A stretch of 5,684 bases of DNA from Pseudomonadota bacterium (GTDB lineage: Bacteria > Desulfobacterota > Desulfobulbia > Desulfobulbales > Desulfobulbaceae): contig WQUH01000101.1 of the NCBI GenBank assembly GCA_009782165.1, positions 1 to 5,684 on the forward strand, read 5' to 3'. This document shows positions 1 to 4,469 of this stretch, piece after piece; positions within the stretch are counted from its first letter, which is position 1, and every line of letters begins with the position of its first letter. Both the position numbers and the translations under genes were made by a program. The notes below the pieces were generated by a model. It was not told where the DNA came from. It searched no databases and was given only the letters and a program-made list of their open reading frames with translations.

Positions 1-799
1 TGCCCGCCCGGCCGTGGTTGTAGGCGGTCAGCGCGAGCGGCCAGGTCTGGAGCTGTTCGTAGTTGCCTTTCAGCAACTGGGCGGCGGCCAGGGTGGAGAT
101 AGTGGGATCGTAGCGTTCATCGACCAGTTCGTTGATCGTCAGATAGTCTTTGCCCGTGGAACGGGTGAACTGCCAGAGACCGGCGGCGCCCGCCTTGCTG
201 TATGCCCTGGGATTGAACGAGGATTCGACATGGGGGAGATACGCCAGCTCCGGCGGGAGCCCCTGGGCAAGAAAAATCCGTTTGAATTGAGCCAGATATC
301 TGCCGGAGCGGAGCACCCCCTCGCGAAAGCGGTCGCTTTGGCCGAGTTGCAGGCGCACGTTGTCCCGCGCCTCGAGACAGGCGGCGGCCCGCTGTTTGGC
401 CGGGAACAATCCGGCGATCCGGCGCTCGTCCGCCGTGCGGGGCTGGGCTCCGGAACCAAGCCGGGTCAGGATGTCGGCGATGCGTTCCTTGGCCGTCCTG
501 ATCCGCTCGCTGTTGGTCCGCGCCGCATCCGTGGCCTCCCAGTCGACCAGGTCGACCACCGCGTAGATCCGGCTGAGATCGTCGGTGTCGTGCAGGATGC
601 CCTGGCGGGTGGAATAGCGGCTGTAGACATGCTCCCAGAATTGGACATTCGGCCGGATACAGGGGTAGAGGGGAAATTTTTCCGCGGCCCGCACCGGAGA
701 GAAGGCGGACGAACACGCCAATGACCAGCACAGGACGACGAGAAAATAAACCAGGGCAAGGCGCGGGCGACCTTGCCCATGATGCTGCGGATCGATCAT
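1..799 (-). CDS. MltD-like lytic transglycosylase (SLT domain), exported; 3' end cut by window edge
   Basis: Cleaves the MurNAc-GlcNAc glycan bond of peptidoglycan in the periplasm, releasing 1,6-anhydro-MurNAc ends (family knowledge). I read this frame through 266 codons from ATG at 799 with no stop. Residues 1-40 form a signal peptide: a short Arg-containing n-region, a hydrophobic core (LVYFLVVLCWSLA), then VRAAE as a likely signal peptidase I site. A cysteine follows the core, but the lipobox is poor. An N-terminal helical region (FWEHVYSRY, LHDTDDLSRIY) precedes the catalytic domain. SLT motifs occur in order: catalytic Glu192 in ESSFNP, GLWQF at 207-211, DERYDP, and AYNHG with Tyr260/Asn261. 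This order fits GH23 family 1D (MltD type). The C-terminus, where MltD proteins often carry LysM repeats, lies outside the window. No clear Shine-Dalgarno precedes the ATG, but no better in-frame start exists. Divergent from the Nudix gene. Confidence 0.9.
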   Translation of the reverse strand, partial: MIDPQHHGQGRPRLALVYFLVVLCWSLACSSAFSPVRAAEKFPLYPCIRPNVQFWEHVYSRYSTRQGILHDTDDLSRIYAVVDLVDWEATDAARTNSERIRTAKERIADILTRLGSGAQPRTADERRIAGLFPAKQRAAACLEARDNVRLQLGQSDRFREGVLRSGRYLAQFKRIFLAQGLPPELAYLPHVESSFNPRAYSKAGAAGLWQFTRSTGKDYLTINELVDERYDPTISTLAAAQLLKGNYEQLQTWPLALTAYNHGRAG

Positions 800-849
800 G
801 GTGCGACGGGTACGGGCTTGAGAGGGAAGTGGCGGAGCGGCGACCAGTC

Positions 850-862
850 TGCTAGTATAGCA
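850..862. promoter_or_regulatory. Palindromic bidirectional extended -10 element
   Basis: TGCTAGTATAGCA has perfect 5-bp arms (TGCTA/TAGCA) around GTA. Read on plus it gives TGC+TAGTAT; read on minus it gives TGC+TATACT. Both are extended -10 boxes (TGn plus hexamer). Predicted starts are near 865 on plus (about 67 nt before the Nudix ATG) and near 847 on minus (about 48 nt before the transglycosylase ATG). I found no good -35 hexamer on either side, which is tolerable for extended -10 promoters. The position between two divergent genes supports the call. It is an inference from sequence only. Confidence 0.5.
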
Positions 863-931
863 CGATGCCTCTTATCCGGCGACAGAAGTTGCGGCCGGGA
901 GAACCATTGGAACGATCGAGGTGCGCCGTCC

Positions 932-1417
932 ATGTATACGCCGATTGTTGGAACCCTGGGTTATATCGTCTCCGCGGACCGTTCGCAGACCCTCCTGGTC
1001 CACCGCAACGCCAGGGCCTCGGACCAGCATCTCGGAAAATACAACGGCCTGGGCGGCAAGATGCGGGCGGATGAAGACGTGATGACCTGTCTGACCCGGG
1101 AGGTGCTGGAAGAGTCCGGCCTGACCTGCACCCAGGTCCGGTTGCGGGGAACGATCAACTGGACCGGTTTCGGGCCGGAGGGCGAAAATTGGCTTGGTTT
1201 CATCTTTTTGATCACCGCCTTCACCGGCGTCCTGAAAACAAAGAACGAGGAGGGCGAGCTTGCCTGGCATCCCATCGCCACGCTCGATTCCCTGCCGATG
1301 TGGGAGGGCGATCGGTATTTTTTGCCCCTGGTCTTTGATGCGGATCCGCGACTGTTCCACGGATACATGCCCTACCACAACGGCCGTCCCCTTGCCTGGG
1401 AATACATCCGGCTCTGA
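932..1417 (+). CDS. Nudix hydrolase, MutT/8-oxo-dGTP diphosphatase-like
   Basis: Protein of 161 aa with a perfect Nudix box at residues 42-64: G42, E48, then R56-E57-V58-L59-E60-E61, G63, L64 (G-x5-E-x7-REUxEExGU), which forms the Mg2+-binding loop for nucleoside diphosphate hydrolysis. The surrounding text (TPIVGTLGYIV, HRNAR, HLGKYNGLGGK, WEGDRYFLPLVFD, FHGYMPY) resembles bacterial proteins annotated as 8-oxo-dGTP diphosphatase, which clean oxidised dGTP from the nucleotide pool. Substrate is inferred from family resemblance only. The ATG at 932 is chosen because GAGGTG lies 8 nt upstream at 918-923 and because the beta-strand typical of the domain N-terminus begins at residue 5. The frame is open further upstream (to 773), but that would cross the divergent promoter. 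Appears monocistronic. I see no convincing terminator after it, only a weak CCGT/ACGG stem near 1450 without a U-tract. Confidence 0.9.
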   Translation: MYTPIVGTLGYIVSADRSQTLLVHRNARASDQHLGKYNGLGGKMRADEDVMTCLTREVLEESGLTCTQVRLRGTINWTGFGPEGENWLGFIFLITAFTGVLKTKNEEGELAWHPIATLDSLPMWEGDRYFLPLVFDADPRLFHGYMPYHNGRPLAWEYIRL

Positions 1418-1475
1418 ATTGCCAGCGTTTCGTGCGAAAAAATGGTTCCGTTCCCCACGGCTTCCTGCAAAGTTC

Positions 1476-1504
1476 TTGCGTTCGTCCGGCGCGATCTGTA
1501 TAGT
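1476..1504 (+). promoter_or_regulatory. Sigma70-like promoter for zapB-like/zapA
   Basis: TTGCGT (1476-1481, 3 of 6 to TTGACA) and TATAGT (1499-1504, 5 of 6 to TATAAT) are separated by exactly 17 bp. The predicted start near 1511 gives a leader of about 87 nt before the ZapB-like ATG. The -10 hexamer is the same as that of the 6S RNA promoter downstream. Confidence 0.5.
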
Positions 1505-1533
1505 TAGCTGCGTTTGAGTTGTGTTGTTATTTC

Positions 1534-1558
1534 GGAAGGTTATGCTTTTGTAGCCTCC
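1534..1558 (+). other. Leader hairpin upstream of the zapB-like gene
   Basis: GGAAGGTTA (1534-1542) can pair with TAGCCTCC (1551-1558), giving 8 bp with one bulged A and a U-rich loop TGCTTTTG. The 5' arm contains an SD-like GGAAGG next to a three-codon ATG CTT TTG TAG. No U-tract follows, so it is not a terminator. A regulatory role is unproven. Confidence 0.25.
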
Positions 1559-1597
1559 CAGCGACTGAAAAATACGAAAGGATAATAGAGCCACGTC

Positions 1598-1915
1598 ATG
1601 GAAAACAATGCGGAGCTGGTGCGCCTGGAAGAGTTTGTCGATAAACTGTTGAACAAATACAATCGGTTGAAATCCGATTTTCATGCCCTGCAGGAAAAAT
1701 TGCATGACCGCGACACCGAATGCGCGGAACTGAAAAGCACCATCCAACATCTGACCACCGAGCGGACAGAGGTCGGCAACCGGGTGAGCGGCCTGCTCGA
1801 CCGGATCGAACAGTGGGAGGCGGATCAGGAGGGAGTTGCGGCGGACAGGAGCGGCGGATATGAGAGTATCCAGGGGTCGCTGTTCCACGATGGCCCGGAT
1901 GGCAAGAATAACTGA
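1598..1915 (+). CDS. Small coiled-coil cell-division protein, ZapB-like (ZapA partner)
   Basis: Protein of 105 aa with no membrane segment or signal peptide. Residues about 6-75 are a near-continuous, strongly charged amphipathic helix (LVRLEEFVDKLL, LKSDFHALQEKL, VSGLLDRIEQWE), expected to form a parallel coiled coil. The C-terminal 30 residues are Gly/Asp-rich and probably disordered, with QGSLF at 92-96. It sits 2 nt upstream of zapA. Small coiled-coil proteins encoded beside zapA are known to bind ZapA and focus the Z-ring (ZapB in enterobacteria, ZauP in Caulobacter, TIGR02449 proteins in gammaproteobacteria). The function is inferred from this context and the coiled coil; sequence identity to E. 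coli ZapB is not evident. The only SD-like sequence (AAAGGA, 1577-1582) is about 15 nt from the ATG, so initiation may be weak. Confidence 0.75.
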   Translation: MENNAELVRLEEFVDKLLNKYNRLKSDFHALQEKLHDRDTECAELKSTIQHLTTERTEVGNRVSGLLDRIEQWEADQEGVAADRSGGYESIQGSLFHDGPDGKNN

Positions 1916-1917
1916 AC

Positions 1918-2220
1918 GTGCCCCCGCGTCCGATGCAGGATCGGTTAGTCCGCTTTAAGCTGTTCGGTCAGGAATTCACCTTCTACAGCAATGCTGCCGA
2001 GGAAGAGGTGGATGCCGCCATCGCGCTGTTGCGCGAGGAACTGGAAAGCGACGACACCTTCAACCGCGGCTCGGTGCCTTCCAACAAGATGCTGGTCCTG
2101 AGCTGTTTGCGCATGGCGGCACGGTATGTCCAGTTGCATCGGGAATTCGAAGCGTACCGGCACAGCCAGGAGGCGGCCCTGGTCCGCCTGGCTGACAAGG
2201 TTGTCGGGGGATTGGACTGA
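1918..2220 (+). CDS. zapA: Cell division protein ZapA
   Basis: ZapA binds FtsZ at midcell, bundling protofilaments and stabilising the Z-ring (family knowledge). The 100-aa length is usual. The N-terminal VRFKLFGQEFTFYS is the ZapA beta-hairpin (an I-x-G-x-x-Y/F-type strand pair). It is followed by EEEVDAAIALLREEL helix 1, then the central helix around NKMLVLSCLRMAARYVQL that matches the LAALNIA-type helix, and a C-terminal helix for the dimer coiled coil. The GTG at 1918 lies 2 nt after the zapB-like stop, which suggests translational coupling. ATG at 1933 (95 aa, starting MQDRLV) is an alternative. Neither has a clear Shine-Dalgarno, in line with coupling. Followed directly by ssrS, as in many Proteobacteria where zapA and 6S RNA are neighbours; the strong synteny supports both calls. 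Confidence 0.9.
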   Translation: MPPRPMQDRLVRFKLFGQEFTFYSNAAEEEVDAAIALLREELESDDTFNRGSVPSNKMLVLSCLRMAARYVQLHREFEAYRHSQEAALVRLADKVVGGLD

Positions 2221-2238
2221 CTTTTTGCAGATTCTCGT

Positions 2239-2266
2239 TTGGCTGGGGCACGAGTTGCGGTATAGT
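2239..2266 (+). promoter_or_regulatory. Promoter of the 6S RNA gene
   Basis: TTGGCT (2239-2244, 4 of 6) and TATAGT (2261-2266, 5 of 6) with a 16-bp spacer lie just after the zapA stop. The predicted start is near 2273, about 20-25 nt upstream of the 6S closing stem, so a short 5' trailer would be trimmed or retained. It would make ssrS independent of zapA transcription, although read-through from zapA is also possible. Confidence 0.5.
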
Positions 2267-2291
2267 GACAGGGACAAGGAACGGTGCGAAA

Positions 2292-2470
2292 AAACAGGCC
2301 CCCTGCTCTGTTGGTGATCAGCGACGTATTGAGCCAACTTACATAGAAAGGGCAGCCTCGAAGCTGAACCACGGAACTCGTTGCCGAGTCCCAGCCGTCA
2401 GTGGAGGGCAGTGCCCACCTAATTCAATTAGGTTTAATCATTTCGTTGACACGGCAGCGCGGGGGATTTT
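2292..2470 (+). ncRNA. ssrS: 6S RNA
   Basis: 6S RNA mimics an open promoter and binds the sigma70 RNA polymerase holoenzyme, damping transcription in stationary phase. I identify it by fold and position. Closing stem: CCCCC (2299-2303) pairs with GGGGG (2461-2465), interrupted pairs follow, then TCAGCG (2318-2323) pairs with CGTTGA (2444-2449). The central bubble carries TTGAGCC (2329-2335), matching the CUGAGCC of gammaproteobacterial 6S. On its 3' side is CCCACCT plus an ACCTAATT-C-AATTAGGT hairpin (2417-2433), at the place of the CACCUUGAAC..GUUCAAGG hairpin in E. coli. Distal arm: GGGCA/TGCCC (2350-2354 with 2412-2416), GCC/GGC, CCAC/GTGG, and apical ACTCG-TTGC-CGAGT (2376-2389). ATTTTGA follows the closing stem and may mark the 3' end. 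Ends are approximate. Placement right after zapA is the classic 6S location. In gammaproteobacteria ygfA follows; it is absent here. Confidence 0.88.
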
Positions 2471-2506
2471 GACTGTATCCCGGCGGGGCATGCCGCTCAT
2501 TGGAGA

Positions 2507-2541
2507 CGCGCCTCTCTCGATACGACCGGAGCAGAGGCGCG
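2507..2541. repeat. Long inverted repeat (stem-loop) at head of rny leader
   Basis: CGCGCCTCT (2507-2515) and AGAGGCGCG (2533-2541) are perfect 9-bp arms. The stem extends inward by CTC (2516-2518) pairing with GAG (2529-2531) around one bulged C, giving 12 bp and a 10-nt loop. No T-run follows on either strand, so it is a structural RNA hairpin or protein site and not an intrinsic terminator. Confidence 0.6.
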
Positions 2542-2767
2542 GGCGGGCAATGCTGATCCTGCGATAGAAAAGACAACACCGATGCGAGCAGGTTTACCGG
2601 AGCGTAACCCTCCATCCAGGCTGCTATCGAGAGTCGTGTCCATCGAGCGCCACGACCAGACATTTCTTTGGGTCTCTGCCGTCGGCAAGACCGGGGGAAC
2701 ACTTGAATCTGCCCTGAAACGTTCGGCCTCTTCTCGTCGCTGAAATCGATCAGCGTTCTCGTTTGTT

Positions 2768-2805
2768 GCTGCGCCGCTGGACCGGCGCGGCCATTTCTTT
2801 TTTTT
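2768..2805 (+). terminator. Intrinsic terminator / attenuator in the rny leader
   Basis: A GC-rich 9-bp stem pairs 2768-2776 (GCTGCGCCG) with 2783-2791 (CGGCGCGGC, one T-G wobble) around a 6-nt loop. CATTTC and eight Ts (2798-2805) follow. This is a canonical Rho-independent terminator 80 bp upstream of the rny start. It ends any transcript coming from ssrS or from the leader, and so acts as an attenuator for rny unless a promoter lies below it; I see none. Confidence 0.7.
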
Positions 2806-2829
2806 ACCTGCCAGCACAGGCTGTTCGTC

Positions 2830-2861
2830 GGGTCGTCGTGGAACACGGCGGGCCCTTTTTT
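2830..2861 (+). terminator. Second terminator-like hairpin next to the rny RBS
   Basis: The 5' arm GGGTCGTCGTG (2830-2840) pairs with CACGGCGGGCC (2844-2854): ten pairs, including two T-G wobbles, with one G-G mismatch and a GAA loop. One C and six Ts (2856-2861) follow. The T-tract ends 8 nt before AGGAGG (2870-2875). The stem is weaker than the upstream one but has the right form. No promoter fits between it and the RBS. Confidence 0.45.
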
Positions 2862-2869
2862 CATATAAG

Positions 2870-2875
2870 AGGAGG
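2870..2875 (+). promoter_or_regulatory. Shine-Dalgarno AGGAGG at the rny start
   Basis: A strong SD (GAGGAGG context). It lies 4 nt from ATG 2880 (9-codon mini-ORF), 9 nt from TTG 2885, 15 nt from ATG 2891 and 30 nt from ATG 2906 (the last three in the rny frame). Spacing favours TTG 2885 for rny, or the mini-ORF ATG with coupling to ATG 2906. Confidence 0.6.
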
Positions 2876-2879
2876 ACAA

Positions 2880-2909
2880 ATGGGTTGTCTATGGAACTCG
2901 ATACAATGA
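2880..2909 (+). CDS. Possible 9-codon leader peptide overlapping the rny start
   Basis: ATG at 2880 reads MGCLWNSIQ and stops at TGA 2907-2909. It has the strong SD AGGAGG 4 nt upstream and is in a different frame from rny. Its stop overlaps the in-frame rny ATG at 2906 as ATGA, the usual form of a translational coupling junction. It could be a real uORF or a chance ATG. There is no conservation evidence here. Confidence 0.25.
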   Translation: MGCLWNSIQ

Positions 2910-4459
2910 CATGGATTTTCCTGCTGCTGGGTCTTCTGGTGGCCGGTGTTTTTCTGGGTATCCTGCTGCATAAAAAACTGGTGGAAGGCAATCAGCGGAA
3001 TATTGCCTTGCAGGGCCGCCAGATCATTGAAAATTCCATCAGCGAAGCTGAGCAGATCAAAAAAGAAGCCCTGTTGCAGGCCAAGGAAGAGGCGCTGTTG
3101 ATCAAGCAGGAGGCCGACCGCGAGTTGAAGGCGAATCGGCTGGAAATCAAGGAGGATCAGCGCCGGCTGAACCGCAAATTTGACGAGATTCAACGGGAAT
3201 TTCAGATTCTCGAGGAAAAACAGGCCAGCCTGAAATACCGGGAGGAACATCTGGAGGCGGGCGAAGCCGAGGTGGCCGTACAAAAGCGGACCCTGGACGG
3301 GCTGATCGACGAGCAGCGGTACAAGCTGGAGCAGATTGCCGGCATTGACCGCGAAGAGGCCAAGATCCAGCTCATGCTGTCCATCGAGAGCGAGGCGCGG
3401 ATGGACTGCGCCAAGCGCCTGTCGCGGATCGAAAACGAGATGAAGATGGAGGCGGACCGGAAGGGGAAAAACATCCTGGCCCTGGCCATTGCCCGCTACG
3501 CCGGCGACTATGTCGCCGACAAGACCGTTTCCATGGTGCCCTTGCCCAACGAGGAGATGAAAGGCCGGATCATCGGCCGGGAAGGTCGGAATATCCGGGC
3601 GATAGAGGCGGCAACCGGGGTGGACATCATCATCGACGATACGCCCGAGGCGGTGATCCTCTCCGGCTTCAACCCCATCCGGCGCGAGGTCGCCCGGCTG
3701 TCGCTGGAACAACTGATCGCCGACGGCCGGATCCATCCGGCCCGCATCGAAGAGGTGGTGCAGAAGGTCACCGAGGAACTGGAAATCGGCATCCGCGAAT
3801 CGGGCGAGCGGGCCACCTTCGATGTGGGCGCCCACGGGATGCACGTCGAATTGATCAATCTGATCGGCCGGTTGAAATACCGGACCAGCTACGGCCAGAA
3901 TATTTTGCAGCATTCGCTGGAGGTCGCCTTCCTGTGCGGGGTGATGGCCGCCGAACTCGGGCTGGATGTGAAAAAAGCCAAGCGGGCCGGACTGTTGCAT
4001 GATATAGGCAAGGCGGTGGACCACGAGGTGGAGGGGTCGCATGCGGTCATCGGCCGCGATCTCGCCCGCAAATACGGCGAAGCCGAAGACATCGTCTATG
4101 CCGTCGGCGCCCATCATGAGGATCAGCCGCCCAAGAGCGTGCTGGATGTCCTGGTGCAGTCGGCGGACGCCCTGTCCGGCGCCCGGCCCGGCGCGCGCAA
4201 GGAGATGCTGCAAAGCTACGTCAAGCGGCTGGAGGATCTGGAAAACATCGCCAATGGCTTCAGCGGGGTTGAGAAGTCGTATGCCATCCAGGCCGGACGC
4301 GATCTGCGCATCATCGTGGACAGTCAGAAGATCCGCGACGAGGAGACCACGCTGCTCAGCCGCGACATCGCCAAGGCCATCGAGGAGCAGTTGACCTATC
4401 CGGGTCAGATCCGGGTGACGGTCATTCGTGAAACCAGAGCAGTGGAATATGCCAAGTAG
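2885..4459 (+). CDS. rny: Ribonuclease Y (membrane-anchored endoribonuclease)
   Basis: Initiates bulk mRNA decay by endonucleolytic cleavage at the inner face of the membrane. The 524-aa form from TTG 2885 fits the family (about 515-520 aa); ATG 2891 (522 aa) and ATG 2906 (517 aa) are alternatives. Domains in order: one N-terminal membrane helix at about 10-28 ([19 protein letters not shown]); a long Glu/Lys/Gln-rich coiled coil at about 35-200; a KH RNA-binding domain with [10 protein letters not shown] at 227-236; then the HD hydrolase domain with His343 (LQHSLEVA), the metal-binding pair His372-Asp373 in LLHDIGK, and HHED at 410-413. All key residues are present, so it should be active. 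TTG is preferred because AGGAGG lies 9 nt upstream. RNase Y is typical of Firmicutes and also occurs in Deltaproteobacteria. A leader with two terminator-like hairpins precedes it, suggesting regulated read-through. tyrS starts 10 nt downstream, so the two are probably co-transcribed. Confidence 0.93.
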
Positions 4460-4463
4460 GGAG
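4458..4463 (+). promoter_or_regulatory. Shine-Dalgarno deciding the tyrS start
   Basis: AGGGAG overlaps the last bases of the rny TAG stop and lies 6 nt from ATG 4470. It supports that start over the in-frame ATGs at 4428, 4449 and 4464, and implies termination-reinitiation coupling between rny and tyrS. Confidence 0.6.
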
Positions 4464-4469
4464 ATGGTG

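Larger units (their letters stand above)
2471..2884 (+). other. Non-coding, highly structured leader between ssrS and rny
   Basis: I find no credible protein gene in about 410 bases; the open frames here are short, lack RBSs and resemble no family. It holds several inverted repeats: CGCGCCTCT/AGAGGCGCG (2507-2541), GGTT(T)AC/GTAACC (2591-2609), GTCGTG/CACGAC (2633-2656), GGTCT..GCC/GGC..AGACC (2671-2692) and CGCTGA/TCAGCG (2738-2755). Two terminator-like hairpins are listed separately. I see no good sigma70 promoter for rny and no riboswitch class I recognise. It may be an autoregulatory 5' UTR or hold an undescribed small RNA ending at 2805. Confidence 0.6.

Noticed and set aside
14..724. 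236-codon open frame on the plus strand
   Set aside because: Antisense of the lytic transglycosylase, whose minus-strand frame has a signal peptide and SLT motifs.
773..931. Upstream extension of the Nudix frame to ATG 773
   Set aside because: The extension would cross the divergent promoter and the start of the neighbouring gene, and its residues are not Nudix-like. ATG 932 has an SD and fits the domain start.
872..1888. 338-codon open frame on the minus strand
   Set aside because: It runs opposite the Nudix and ZapB-like genes and across their promoter region, with no family motif.
2245..2260. Sigma54-like GG-N10-GC sequence (GGGGCACGAGTTGC) before ssrS
   Set aside because: The GG/GC spacing fits, but the -24 element is TGGGGCA and not TGGCACG. 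The overlapping sigma70 -10 TATAGT explains the site better.
2446..2451. Perfect TTGACA as a -35 box for rny
   Set aside because: It lies in the 3' strand of the 6S closing stem, and no -10 hexamer occurs 16-18 bp downstream.
2265..2567. 100-codon open frame over the 6S RNA gene
   Set aside because: It covers a structured RNA with 6S motifs, has no RBS and encodes no recognisable protein.
2471..2880. Known riboswitch, T-box, SRP RNA, RNase P RNA or tmRNA in the rny leader
   Set aside because: I looked for the signature motifs of these classes and saw none; a covariance-model search would be needed to exclude a divergent member.
2861..4213. 450-codon open frame on the minus strand
   Set aside because: It lies opposite rny, whose domains and catalytic motifs are all on plus. 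The minus frame is low-complexity His/Leu/Asp/Gln-rich text typical of the antisense of a high-GC gene.
4428..4469. Earlier in-frame starts for tyrS (4428, 4449, 4464)
   Set aside because: They overlap the end of rny or lack SD spacing; ATG 4470 has AGGGAG 6 nt upstream.
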